Assembly (NCBI GenBank): GCA_946800325.1
Contig: OX326957.1
Coordinates: 65,017,570 to 65,081,569 of the forward strand
Direction: 5' to 3'
Length of the DNA stretch: 64,000 bases
Source of the DNA: Luzula sylvatica
Taxonomy: Eukaryota; Streptophyta; Magnoliopsida; Poales; Juncaceae
A program made the translations under genes and the position numbers. The notes beneath the pieces are model-generated. The model saw only the letters and a program-made list of their open reading frames with translations. It ran no database searches and had not been told where the DNA came from. Shown piece by piece: positions 11,121-23,925 of this stretch. How positions within the stretch are numbered: position 1 is the first letter of the stretch; every line of letters starts with the position of its first letter.

Positions 11121-11418
11121 AGCTTTTGGTATTTTTCTGTTTGTAACATATCTTATATTAAGTGGAAACGTGTCAAGTTAGAATGATCCCAACTTTAAAA
11201 GAAAGAAAATGACATGTCACGTTGTATTGCAGTATCTGTACGTGAAGAAAATTTATATACGTACCCCTCTAAATATTATCACGAAAGCGTAGCAAGGTCA
11301 GTTTCATAATATATATAGTACATAATATAAGAGTAAAAATAGGAGATACAACATGATGCTCATTAAATATTAGAGCTTGAATCTTTGCATTATGTAACCA
11401 ATTATAATAGATTGTAAG

Positions 11419-11419
<1 letters not shown>

Positions 11420-11478
<59 letters not shown>
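11420..11478. repeat. (GA)n microsatellite
   Basis: About 29 uninterrupted GA units. Confidence 0.97.
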
Positions 11479-11481
<3 letters not shown>

Positions 11482-11499
11482 CAATTTAATTAGATTACT

Positions 11500-13180
11500 C
11501 AAGTAAATTAGATTACTCAAGTAAATTAAGTAAAAAATAGTGTGAAATCCTCCCCAGCCACCTTACTATATAGGTGAAACTTGACCACCAAGCCCTACTT
11601 TCGTTTTGCAAAAGACCTAGCTTGGTCCGGCAATTTCCACTACTCTTCCCGACAACATATGTGTAATCCATCCTAATAAATACCAATACGACAACTTCAA
11701 CAACAGACTTTTGTTATCCTGTTATGTTCTTTCCTACTGTCACTAATAAAGAAATGCCAATCCCCAATACAAGCAACTCAATCTGAACTTTCTCCGCCCG
11801 ATCCAAGTTTTGTGAGAATCAAGTAAGCTTGAAAGAAGAACAACCCAAGCGACTAGTCCCAACCCAGGTCAAATATGCAACTCATCTCCTTGAAGGTTTC
11901 ACTTGGCATCACCCCTCCTTGCACTCGTATCCAAATAGATAGACTATTGCTCATATCACTTCAGACACATTATTTGCCTACTTCTGTAATCAAGCCCGGT
12001 GAACCAAATGGCCGCATCAAGGAATGTGGGACAGAGGACTCGTAATATCTTGTCCGACTCTTTGAGATAATTACCAGTTTGAATTATAGCAATAGGAATT
12101 TGATATTTGTCTTTCAGCTTAGAACTTGACACCTGGGGATCTACCGAACATAGATATGCCAGGATTTGAGCATATCTCTCTTCCATAGTGTGTTAGTTGA
12201 GGAGTTTTGAGATATATTTTTTTCCCTATCTTCCTTATCTCAGAAATGAACCGATCCTCAGCCTGCCATGCCAATCCAAGTGAAGTTCGCGAGTTGCAAA
12301 ACGGAAAAGTAGTTCTTCGAGAAAGTGAGAGTAGGCATTGCCAGAAAAAATACTAGGGAAAACCAGGATATCAAATCAAAGTCTCTCATGCCTTCCTTGC
12401 TTTCTATTTATAAATTAAGTGTTCATTATAATAGATTGTATTCTATTATAATTACAAAACTAGTAGTTAATTAGTCATTTCTATACTAAATTAAATGTTA
12501 TACATGATTTGGTTAATTAACTAAACTAAACTAATAACTAATTCTAAGTCTAATCCTAACAATTTAGCTAAAAAATTTGGTGTACCATAGCCCATGTTTT
12601 TTTTTATAACTGTATTATGTTTTGGGCTTTAAATAACTATCCATTTTGTTTTGCTGGTTCGAATTATGACCGAATAAAAAAATTTCGGATGAGTAGCAAT
12701 CTCTAATTTAGCATAGAAATAGTAAATGTTTTCAAATTTTACTTGTGCAAGATCTCAAAGATCTCTAGTTTAACATTCATAGCAATCATCCCCAGGAACG
12801 GATCCAGAATCAATATACAAGTGGCCCGAATTTTGTAAGGGAGACCGAAATAAAAAAAAATCAATATATGTGACTTGTGGGTATTGAATTCAAAACCTAT
12901 CATTTCTTAAACATTAAATTTAATACTACATTACTCTAATCTTTATAAAATATAAATAAATTTATTATATTCATTAGTATCGAACAAAACGATAAAAGAA
13001 TCCTTAATTTTTTTTTATTTTCTATAAGATTTCATTATTCACAATTCTAATCCCAAAAAAATTAATCACCATATACTAAAAAAACTAGTGGAACAAAAAA
13101 AAAAACCCTAAAATATACCGACGTGTTCCTTTGTGGCACGCAGTATTGGTCGGCCCTTACATTGAAATGATTGGTTTGAT
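11500..13180. other. intergenic; one unrecognised 76-aa minus-strand frame
   Basis: 11560-12370 has a less AT-rich composition than its surroundings. A minus-strand frame at 11956-12186 (76 residues, starting MEERYAQILAYL) sits in it. I recognise no family, and it may be the relic of a gene or element. The rest is AT-rich with no supported feature. Confidence 0.35.
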
Positions 13181-13194
13181 TACTTGGTCCTTAT

Positions 13195-13790
13195 TTTGAA
13201 ATTTCGGTTTGGGACGCGAATACGAATACGATATCCGGTATTGGATATTCGATTTCGAATACGAATACGAATACAATATCCGATGTCCGGTATCCGATGT
13301 CCGGTATGCGATTTTGGATACGAATACGGTATCCGATACCCGATTTTGTATACGAATATGAATACGGTATGCGATATTCGATATTCGATTTCGAATATGA
13401 GTATGGATCCGGTATCCGATATCCGATATTCGATTTTGGATACGAATACACGTACGAATACGGTATCCGATATCGGATATCGATTTCGGATACAAATACG
13501 AATATAGTATCCAGTATTCGATTTAAGATTACGAATACGAATATATATACGAATACGACATCTAGTATCCGATATCTGATATCGGATACGAATACGAATA
13601 CGGTATGCGATATTCGATATCCGATTTCGTATAGGAGTATGGTATCCGGTGTCCAATATCCGATATCCAATTTTGGATACGCATACAGATACAAATACGG
13701 TATCCGATATCAGATATCCGATTTTGAATACAAATGCGGTATCCCGCATCTGATACCCGATTCCGAATACGAATACGATATGTGATATGC
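13195..13790. repeat. degenerate tandem array of TATCCGATATCCGAT / ATACGAATACGG units
   Basis: About 600 bp made almost entirely of variants of CGAATACGAATACGGTATCC and CCGATATCCGATTT in alternation. The array is open in several frames on both strands, giving Ile/Arg/Tyr-rich pseudo-proteins that come from the repeat and are not genes. The same vocabulary (GGATATCC, ATACGG) occurs in the MITEs at 15218-15905 and 17325-17801. Confidence 0.85.
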
Positions 13791-13799
13791 GATAACACA

Positions 13800-15200
13800 C
13801 AACATGACATAAAAACAAAATATAACATAAAACATACAATTACTTTTCCTAAATACAAAATCATTCTAATAATTAATTTTTGCCATGCCTTATTTAAATT
13901 AATATCGGGCATTTTTGCAGAAAATAAGATTTAAGTATCAATTACAAACTATATCTTCTTTTTTTTCAAAATAAATATAAATTAAGTAAAATTATCCAAC
14001 TAACAAGAAGGAGTAAATATAATTTTGAGTTTTTATTCCCAACGATCCTATAACCCAGTTGGTTGATTATTTACACAATAAAATCACATGTTGTAGAGAT
14101 TGTTGGTTCGCATTTCATCGGTATCATATAAAAAAAAAGTATGTAGGTACCACTAACAACAAACGATCGGTTATAAAAAAAGTATGTAGGTACCATATAA
14201 AAAAAATTGAGTTTTTTTAAAAAAATATATAGTATAATGCAGATCACTCGTATTGTTCTATTATTTTGTTGTTCAAAAATTTACCTAGACTTCAGTTTTG
14301 AAAAGCCACCACCCAGCACGTCTCAAACTGAAGTGAACTAGGTTCAATGCCAGTGACATTTGGAAGAAAGATTCGAAGAATTGACTCTTGACTTATTTGC
14401 AAAATCAAGCTACTGTGGTCACTCATTTTTCATCATTGACAAACTTGGCTATGACTATTTCAAACTTACAATCATAGAGCTCATATTTCAAACTAATTAT
14501 TCATTCCTATACGTTATTTGAAAAAAAGTTTGGAGTCACTGAATATCTCCACAGAAATTACATCCAAGATGATGTAATATTTGAAGCGAATTTTGTATCT
14601 ATATGCAAGTAATACAAAAAAACAAAAAAAACACACACACACACTGAAATTAATCTCTCAAATCCGTAAAGAAGGATCGGGGAAATACCAATCTGTCTTG
14701 AATTTCGAAATAGAGAAATGTTACAATTCTACTTATACTTATGTACATGGAAAGGTACAAAATTTATAGGATTAAAAATGAATTTTTTTTTATAACTGAT
14801 TCTTTTTTCTCTTTTAAATACAACATCACATATAATTAATCCATATTCTTATTTTACATCCATATTTGGACATTCATAAGAATACGATCATCATTTTTAT
14901 TTCAATCGTGTGTGCTTAAGTTTGATCTTGTTCATTGATTTAAACATGATTTGCTAGAACTTGTATTCTTTTGTGGTTATTTACGTGTCATCATTTTGCA
15001 ATTTGTTTTATAAAATTAAAATCTAGCTTTTAATATATTAGATTCAATATCACATATACAATTCACCCATGTTAAATCCACCAAGTCACCGGTGTCGCAA
15101 GCATGAAAATCAACTCAAATAGCCAAAATTGTCATGAATTCGCCTCACAAGGTGTGCGGTGTGTGGGGGAGGAGAGAGTGTGTGTATGTGCGCTCGGGTA
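13800..15200. other. AT-rich intergenic sequence
   Basis: No gene. A possible SINE head lies at 14040-14135. A short direct repeat, AGTATGTAGGTACCA, occurs twice just after it (about 14138 and 14180). Confidence 0.5.
14040..14135 (+). mobile_element. possible tRNA-derived SINE remnant
   Basis: An A-box-like TAACCCAGTTGGTTGATT (about 14051) and a B-box-like TTGGTTCGCATTTC (about 14102-14115) are about 50 bp apart, as in tRNA-derived SINE heads. The tail and target duplication are unclear. Confidence 0.38.
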
Positions 15201-15217
15201 TGAGGTTGATATACAGG

Positions 15218-15905
15218 TAGGGATGTACGGTTCGGATAGTGGTCATATCATATTCATTTCATACGGATCCGGATTCAGATACGGTTCGGATATTAAACGA
15301 ATACATATAAGATTTAGATATTGTCGGATAGGATACTGATACAGATCATATTCGGATATTAAAACGAATACTATGATGTATAATAAAATATTATTTTCAA
15401 AACTCAAGTCTTGATTATTTAATAATTTTAAAATAAATAATGCAAAAGTAAATATATTAAATAATAAATTGTATAAAAGTGAGAAAAGAAAGAAATTTGA
15501 ATAAAGGAAATCTAATGATCTGTAGTTGTGTCGTTGGAAAACAAAACAAAATAATATTTTATTAGGTATTATTATAAAACGAAATAAAATATTGTCTATT
15601 GAGTGAAATTAAATTATTCACTATTAAGTATTATTATGAACTAAAATAGTGTTATTGTCTATTGAATATTATTATTGATGAAATCTTGATTTTTACAAAA
15701 CGGATATCCGTTTATAAATTTTATTCGGATCCGGATAGTATTTGTATCCATATCCGAATCCATCAAAATATTAAATCTCAGATCCAGATCCGTACTCGTA
15801 AAAACGGATACGGTTCTGATTCGGGTTCGGATATTTTTTTTTGGATCCGATACTTTTTCATATGATTAGGGCGGTTTGGCAATATACGTCTCATTGACAC
15901 CCCTA
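15218..15905. mobile_element. hAT-type MITE, copy 1
   Basis: It starts TAGGGATGTACGG and ends GACACCCCTA, the TAGGGNTGT-type ends of plant hAT elements. Both ends are dense in GGATCCGGATA/ATCCGAACC motifs. TATACAGG precedes the left end (15210-15217) and recurs at 15912-15919, after 6 bp of extra TA repeat that looks like slippage. The interior aligns with the copy at 17325-17801. Confidence 0.65.
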
Positions 15906-15919
15906 TATATATATACAGG

Positions 15920-17320
15920 CCTGTTCAAATTTGAATTTTTTTTGAAAAAATAATCGGAAATGTAACTAGGGGTTTATTAGACATCTGATCTTGCTTAATT
16001 ATGCTAATAATTTATTAGGATTATTCTGTCCACTAATTAATTAGAATTACACTCATCAGGGCATTATTTTTTAATTAATTAGGTCAATAGTTAATTCAAA
16101 TTACATTGTTCATTAATTAATTAATTATAAACCTAATTACACTGTTATTTTGATCTTTTAACATTTTTCAAAAGTTGTTAATGGTTAATTAGACTCTTAA
16201 TTAGTTTGTGTTAATTTTTAAAAAACTGTTAATCTTTAAAATATACCTAATTAATCAATCCAATAACTGTTAATTCGAGAGAAATTTGGGAAATAGGTTG
16301 CATGCACTCCATATCGAGATTGCTTACGGGAAGCATAGTATATACCCTTATAATATTTTGATCACATCTAATAAAATGACATTGAAGAATTTTACTTTGT
16401 CCCAAAAATTCACCAAAACATCCACTATATTAATACATATTAATTAACATAAATAAATTAATATTTCTCACATAATTAACATGAGTTAACAATATAATTC
16501 GTATGTTAATTATATTTCATACGTAAACTAATTTAGTCATGTTAAGTAGTATATAAAGAACATTTTGGTGCAATATGGGGGTACCACAAAAAACTCAGTA
16601 ACATTTGTGATTTGAGAGAGGGGGGAGTATGAAACGGACTGCGAGGAAAGTCACGAAAAAAACAGGAATTTCAGTCCGGATATAATATGTTACACGGATA
16701 CCGATATGAATACATCGTATTCGACAAGATATAAATACGATGATACGATCGCATAAAAAAAAAATATAAGACCCGATACATTTATGGGAAATTTACAAAT
16801 AATTCCCTAATATTTCTTGAATTAATAAAAAATTCCTAACTTTTGAGAAACTCCAAAAAATATCCTACACACAAGGTTTTCTTTTCAATTACCCCCAATG
16901 TTACAGATATCGCATATCGCTTACAGATCGGTCAGTCACCGATAAGAGATATGACCGACATAGCGAATTCATAGCGGAAAATATCAGTGGTATAGCGATG
17001 ATGTGCTTTTTAATATTAATATATTAAATTGATTATTACAACATTAATTTATATTGAGTTTCTTAAATTAATTTAAATTTTACATGATTAATATTCAAAA
17101 TTCAACAATACACATAAATTTCAAATTAAACTAAAGATACATTTAAAATTATAACATAAAATTTACAAATAATACAACAAACTAAACCACAAAATCGTGT
17201 TCATTCACCACAAAATCGTGTTCATTAACCACGAAATAGTTACCACAAAACGAGCTGCTGAAATTAAAATAGTTGTTGAAATTAAAATTAGCGGCGATAT
17301 TATTTTAGTACTAATTTTAA
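15920..17320. other. AT-rich intergenic sequence
   Basis: No gene. Rich in TTAATTA/TAATTAAT motifs (15990-16290). Short GATACGAATAC-type repeats occur at 16670-16760 and 16910-16990. Confidence 0.5.
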
Positions 17321-17324
17321 TTTT

Positions 17325-17801
17325 TTCGGATACGGATCCGGATACGGTTCAGATATTAAACAGATACGGATACTGTTTGGATATTGTCAGATACAGATAC
17401 AGAGACATATCTTATTCGGATATTAAAACAGATACAACGATGTAATAATATAATATTATTTTTTAAATTCAAGTCTTGATTATTTTGTAATTTTAAATAA
17501 ATTATATATATTGATATAACAGTATATGATTATTGATTATTAAGTATTTATGTTAATTAAAATATAATTATTGTCTATTAGATATTATTATGACTGATAT
17601 CATGATTTCAACACGGGTACTTGTTTACAAATTTTATTCGGATCCGGATAGTATCCGGATCCATTAAAAATTTAGTTCCAAGATCCGGATCCATATCCGT
17701 AAAAAAGGATATGTTTCTCGACCCGGATCCGTCCGAATCCGGATATTTTTTCGGATATAGTTCGGTCGGTTCGGGCAATATCCGCCCCATTGACACTCCT
17801 A
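17325..17801. mobile_element. hAT-type MITE, copy 2 (left end truncated)
   Basis: Its interior and right end (...CCCATTGACACTCCTA) align with copy 1, including the GATATTAAAAC and ATTATTGTCTATT segments and the ATTCGGATCCGGATA subterminal motif. No TAGGG left end is present, so it is probably truncated or diverged there. Confidence 0.6.
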
Positions 17802-17804
17802 TAT

Positions 17805-18380
17805 ATAACATTTCCTTATTTATTAATTTTTATTTATATATTCTATGTTTTTATTTTTTATACAATATAATGTTTACATAAAATATATTAAAATTTTATT
17901 AGTATAAAGATAACTTCTTATTAAGTAAATATCTATTACATTAAGATATTTACATATATGTATTACTCATTTATTTTGATTTACAATTTTATATTTATTT
18001 TTTACGTATAATTATTGATTCATTATAAGTATCCGATAAGTATTTGAAAATATCTAAAAAGTATTTAATATTATATTGAAATAAAAGATTTATATATGTC
18101 ACGTGGAATTTTTGATACGTATTCGACGAGTATCGATATCAGATACGATACGATATGACTTGATTTTCGAAATATTCGCGTAACAGAACGGATATCAGAT
18201 ATGTTAAGCAAATAATTTCCAAGATATATCTTTTTATTAATACATTTAGCAAGATATGTATGATTCAAAAAAATGCAAAAGAAAATTGGGACAAGTTTCC
18301 TCCTTTTCCTGCTCTTTGGGTCATGTTTCAGGAAGTCCACAATTTAGCCAACCCTTTTTTCCTAGTCTACTCTTTGACTG
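17805..18380. other. AT-rich sequence upstream of receptor kinase gene 1
   Basis: No gene. Similarity to the upstream regions of the other two receptor-kinase copies begins at about 18265 and continues into the coding region. Confidence 0.5.
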
Positions 18381-18444
18381 CCATTAAAACTAAGACAAAT
18401 TGTTGGTGTGTTGATTTCGCAAACCAAGAACCGCATGAATGCAT

Positions 18445-18450
18445 TATAAA
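18445..18450 (+). promoter_or_regulatory. TATA box of receptor kinase gene 1
   Basis: TATAAA lies 68 bp upstream of the start codon. The same element is at the same distance in gene 2 (57875-57880, minus) and is also kept upstream of the dead third copy (29259-29264, minus). Confidence 0.7.
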
Positions 18451-18517
18451 TTCCACAACAACTCCAATATTCTATTCACCCACTTCCATTTACCAGTAAC
18501 ATTCTCTAGTTATCGTC

Positions 18518-21500
18518 ATGAAGTCTCGCAAGTTCTCAGTGATTCTCTTTATATTTTCCGTTCATATGTTTTCTCAATCCCTTCTCCCCTTGGTTCAATC
18601 AAATTCAACACCAAGTCCTACAGAGAAAGAAGCATTGTTAGCAATTAAAGCTTTGATAACAATTGATCCTTCCAATACACTATCTTCGTGGAACGAGAGC
18701 TCTTCATTATGTCAATGGAACCACATTCGTTGTGACCACCATCATAGAGTCTCCACATTGGATTTACAAAATCTAGGATTAACCGGCCTCGTAAGTCCTT
18801 ACGTAGGCAATCTCACGTCTCTAAGGTATTTCTATCTCCAAAACAACCAACTAACCGGCATCATTCCCGCCCAACTAAGCAACTTAAACCGATTGGAGGT
18901 TTTGAATATGAGCTCGAATCTTTTCGAAGGCTCAATCCCTTCAAACCTTACAATGTGCAGTAATCTAACGACCATTGATTTGTCGGCGAATAGCTTATAT
19001 GATCATATACCCATCAAGATAGGAAACCTTGCCAAGCTTCAAATTCTGAATTTGGAAAAAAATAATCTCAGCGGTCCGATACCGCCATCCATGGGCAACC
19101 TCTCATCTCTTGTCATGCTTAACTTAGCCACAAACACTCTAAATGGCACAATACCTAATGAACTAGGTACTTTACATAAACTAGAACAACTCCAAATATC
19201 TCTTAACAATCTCACCGGCACGGTTCCTCCATCTCTATATAATATCACTTCTCTTAAAACCTTTGCTATTGCGTCAAATGATCTTTATGGAGAATTTCCT
19301 GCCGATATAGGGTTTAGACTTCCAAATCTACTGGTCTACCATGTTTGTTATAACTCATTCACCGGCCAAATCCCTCCATCACTTCATAACGTAACTAAAA
19401 TCCAAAGCATAAGAATGTCTCATAATTACTTTGTCGGGTCGGTGCCACCAGGACTAGACAAGCTCCACGATCTCACGTTATATAATATCGGGTTCAATCG
19501 ATTAGTAGATAACCTTGATTTTATCACCTCCTTAACAAATAGCACAAAGCTCCAATTTCTTGCTGCAGATGGAAACCATCTACATGGCCAAATTCCACCC
19601 TCAATAGGCAATCTTTCATCAACTATCAATAAAATCTATATTGGAGGAAACCAGATTTCGGGTATCATCCCGAAATCTATTGGCCAACTTACGAGTTTGA
19701 CTTTGCTAAACATAACCGACAACTCAATTTCAGGAGAAATTCCTCCTGAAATTGGCCAACTCAAACAACTTCAAATGCTAGGTCTCGCTATGAATAGATT
19801 TTCAGGCGAAATTCCGGTATCCCTCGGGAATTTAAGCCGAATTACTGAGCTAACGATGTATGGAAATGAACTAGAAGGGAGTATTCCAATCTCGTTTGGC
19901 GAGCTTCAAAACCTGTTATCCGTAGACTTGTCGAACAATAATCTCGGGGGAAACATACCAACCATCCTCTTCACCATCACTAGTCTTAGTCTTCTACTCA
20001 ATCTATCCCACAACTCTCTCACTGGCTCTTTGCCTCAACAGATAGGCATGCTAGATAATATAGTTACGATCGATATTTCCAACAATCGTTTGATAGGTAA
20101 TATCCCAGATTCTATTAGTGCGTGCAAGAGCTTACAACTCTTGTCCATGTCAAATAATTTGTTCGATGGACAAATTCCAAACAGTATAGGCAACCTAAAA
20201 GCCTTGCAAAGTTTGGACATTTCTTCAAACAAACTTACCGGTTCCATTCCTGAGAACGTAGAAGAACTCCGAGCATTACAATACTTGAATCTCTCTTTCA
20301 ATGATCTCGAAGGACAAGTGCCAACAGAAGGCGTGTTTAAAAATCACTCAGCCATCCATCTTCAAGGAAACCCTAATCTTTGCTTCTCTTCTTCCTCGTG
20401 TGTTTCTCATCACAAAAAACTCGGGTTGACCGTTATTATAGTAATTGCGTTAGTAAGTCTCGGGCTCTGTATTTTAGCCGTGCCTTTGTTTTGGGTATTA
20501 TTCATCAGAAAGATGAAAAGAGGTTCAAAGGTCTTGGATCTAATCGACTCGGTGAAGGGGAAGCACAGAATGGTATCTTACGATGAGATCCTTCACGCAA
20601 CAAATAACTTTGATCAGACCAACCTAATTGGAACAGGGGGCTTTGGTTCGGTCTATATGGGGTTATTCGAGGATGGAATGATGGCTGCGATCAAGGTACT
20701 TAATAACTAATACATAATCTCAATTATGATAATTTAATCCAAAGAAAAACAAATTATTAAGTTTATATCTAATTTATCATGAAGGTACTAAACCAAACCA
20801 TAAAAGGAGCTTCAAAGAGCTTTATAGCAGAATGTGAGGCCCTAAGAAACATTAGGCACCGTAACCTAATCAAACTCGTAACATCGTGCTCAAGTGTGGA
20901 TTTTGCCAACAATGATTTCCAAGCTCTAGTGTATGAGTACATGAGTAATGGAAGCTTGGATGATTGGATAAGAGGAAGAAGAAGTCATGAAGATGGAGAA
21001 TCATTGAGCCTCTCAGAGAGACTCAACATTGCAATCGATGTTGCGAGTGCCATGGACTACTTGCACAATAATTGCGATCCAAGAGTTGTTCATTGCGATA
21101 TGAAACCTAGCAATATTTTGTTGGACGATGAAATGAATGTGAAGGTTGGAGATTTCGGCCTTGCCAAGTTATTAGTTAACGATGACGGAAACATCGACTT
21201 GTCCAGCGCATCTATTGGGCTTAAAGGCTCAATCGGTTACATACCACCCGGTAAGTTGTTGCGAACTGATATAATTTATTAGTTAAATCTTTCTATAAAA
21301 TTTAATACTATCTATTTTCCTCTTCAATTTTTGTCTACATAGAATATGGATTTGGGGGAAAACCTTCGACGAATGGCGACGTATACAGTTACGGTGTCAT
21401 GCTACTAGAATTGATTTCAGGAAAGAGTCCAACTGATGAATTATTTGTTGGAGGACTCAGTCTAGCAAAATGGGTCCAAAACGGATTTCCTGATGGAGTT

Positions 21501-21713
21501 GTGGAACTAATTGACAAAAACCTACCTGGAAGAAGAACTACCTTCACCGGTGAAGAAAACCAAATGGCTTCGGAGAAACAAATGGAATGCTTAGTCTCCA
21601 TGGCACGAGTCGGACTCTCTTGCACGGTGGAATCGCCGGATTCGCGTTGCTCGATAAGAGAAGCCCTTCATGAATTAAATAAAATCAAGAAAACATTCTC
21701 GAGTAAAACTTAG
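18518..21713 (+). CDS. LRR receptor-like kinase, non-RD class (gene 1)
   Basis: Predicted exons 18518-20695, 20785-21250 and 21343-21713 join in frame to 1,004 residues. Both introns (89 and 92 bp) have GT-AG ends. Domains: signal peptide (about 1-30); LRR N-terminal cap with paired cysteines; about 20 extracellular LRRs (about 75-590) with the plant LxxNxLSGxIP signature; one membrane helix (about 634-658); and a kinase with glycine loop GTGGFGSV (about 706), catalytic Lys726, HCD at 829-831 and DFG at 849. The usual HRD arginine is cysteine, so this is a non-RD kinase, the class of FLS2, EFR and Xa21. It would sit in the plasma membrane and sense an extracellular ligand; a role in immunity is inferred and the ligand is unknown. 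The first intron falls right after the catalytic lysine. It forms an inverted pair with 54613-57807. Confidence 0.93.
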
Positions 21714-22880
21714 AAAGAAAAGAGGTTTTCTTCCATACGCTGAATCAAATATAAACCGCTCAATCAATGAGATCTATACAGCTGGCATTTAATAACCTAC
21801 AGGATCATTTTGTAATTTTCTTTTGTTTTATGAAGTAGAGAAATCATGTGTATATGATAAAAATAAAAATAGTAAAAGTAAAACATGCATTAAGCCTACG
21901 TGAAACTAGCGCTAGTCCCGCGCGATTGCCCGAGTTTGTTCAAGTAAAACAATCAAAATTTTTAATTTTGGAGTTTTTCTCAAATTAATGAAATTGATGT
22001 CTGGCATATTTAAAACAGTGATGATAAACACCACGTTTTTTATATCCCGCAATCACCCTGCCATATTACAAAAGAAATGTCATTAATGCAAATAAAAGGA
22101 GAAAATAAGTAAATTAGGAAAATACTAATCCAATTTTGGGGTGCGGAGTGCAAAACATTATTGGTATCTAAAAGAAAAACATAACTTCCAAGTTTTTAAG
22201 GCCGAAACATGTAAAATACAAAACTTGGAAGCTTTTTGCAAAAATAGAAAAAAAAATATATTCCAATATTTTTAAAAATGATGTTTTATCCTACATCATT
22301 TTTTTTCTTATGATACACTTATTTTCAATAGTATTTTGATTAATTATCAATTAACAAATTTTTAAGGTAATTTTGCAAGTGTATTTATCAATAAATGATA
22401 GGCTAAATATGAAATATGTACTGTTCATTAAATAAAAAAATTTACAAAAGATAAATTTTATGATACACTTTTCTAAATATATCCAAAATTCTTTTAAAAC
22501 GATGTATGATGAACTTTCCTTCAAAAGAATCCTCAACATATGCATATATTTTTATTGTACCTTATGCATCATTTCACGAACAACAAGTCTTTAGTCTTGT
22601 TAATCAATTTGTCCCCACCAAATATATCGGCTCCGTATTTTCTGCCTCGTCTAGATTACCATCTTTCAATATAAAACTTAAAATGTTAAAATTATGAATT
22701 AAGAGTATATATAAATATCTTCACAAATTTAAATTTAAACTAAACAAAATCATAAAAGTATTTTGAAGAACAAAAAATAAAACCTTGAGCAATGACAGCT
22801 ATTCTGATTTTCTGTCACATTTCCTTTGGAAAATTCACCTAAACAGACCCAACATAAAAAAATAAAAATAATAATAATAA
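21714..22880 (+). other. 3' flank of receptor kinase gene 1, duplicated elsewhere in the window
   Basis: No gene. It matches the inverted flank of gene 2 (54612 down to about 53870). The part from about 22298 also matches, in direct orientation, 49985-50479 plus 53727-53850. The site between 22749 and 22750 is the empty counterpart of the Helitron at 50480-53726. Confidence 0.85.
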
Positions 22881-22964
22881 TGAGATTTTTTTTTCTAATA
22901 TGATATGTTTATAAATGAATCAATTAATAAGAACATGCCGTAGATCTATCGGCTCCATATTATA

Positions 22965-23052
22965 ACAATGTAATTGCTAATTTCACATCATACTCTCTTT
23001 TTTCTTCCATTAGTTTCTGCACCTCCGAAATTCTCTTTCTGAACGCATCTGC
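22965..23052 (-). other. possible terminal-exon remnant of an unknown gene
   Basis: On the minus strand a pyrimidine-rich tract ending TTGTATTGCAG is followed by about 29 codons, rich in Lys and Glu (RKRISEVQKLMEEKREYDVK), and then a stop. It looks like a coiled-coil last exon behind a good splice acceptor. The family is not recognised and no upstream exon was found. Confidence 0.3.
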
Positions 23053-23059
23053 AATACAA

Positions 23060-23900
23060 AAGAAAACATGAAACATAAATTAAATTCACGTATAATTCCT
23101 CAATTTCATTGTTAATTGGTTGGATTAGAATGCTTATCGGTCAATTAGGTATGAGAGTTGGAATTTATGTTCATTGAACTCACAACCTTTTACAGAAAAT
23201 TAAGAATTTAAAGGAAATAGAAAAATCCTCACGCATTGTACGAGACGCTGAATTATCCCAAAACACCTTTCTCGAATCTGAAAAATATCATAATTACCTC
23301 TAAAAACAGAAAATTTCAGAAATAGCTTATAAAAATCCGAAAAATTACAAATGTGCCCTCTAAATTTAATGATATCAAAAATACCTTTCTAAAATCTAAA
23401 AATATCAAATTCACCTATCTAATAAGCAAAATTTTCAAAAATACACTCATAATGCCTTAAAATAGCACATACGCTCCTCTACAATGTGAAAATTTCAAAA
23501 CGTACACTATTAAAATATAAAAATTTCAAAAATATCCCGATATTCAGAAAAATTGCACATTGTGCAAGATGCTGAATTATCCCAAAACATCCTTCTTTTA
23601 GAAATAGCTTATAAAAACCCGAAAAATAACAAATGTGCCCTCAAAATTTGAATATATCAAAAATATCTTTCTAAAATCTAAAAATATCGAATTCACCCCT
23701 CTAATAAGCAAAATTTTCAAAAATACAAATACCCCCCTCTAGAATATGAAAAATTCAGAAATACACTATTAAAATATAACAATTTCAAAAATACCCCGAT
23801 ATTCAGAAAAATAAATATATTGTACGAGTTGTAATAAAATTATTGTTTGAGAAAAACACAGAAAATAAAGCAACAAACACTTTCACCAAGGGGTGTGGCC
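23060..23900. repeat. degenerate AT-rich minisatellite
   Basis: A loosely repeating unit of about 35-45 bp, including AAAATTTCAAAAATA and ACCCCTCTA segments. A larger duplication is visible: about 23265-23530 resembles 23570-23810, including the shared GCTGAATTATCCCAAAACA. No gene. Confidence 0.6.
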
Positions 23901-23925
23901 AAAGTTCTTAAAGTATTTTATCACT

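Noticed and set aside
13157..13934. Several long Ile/Arg/Tyr-rich frames on both strands
   Set aside because: They are translations of a degenerate tandem repeat that happens to lack stops in many frames.
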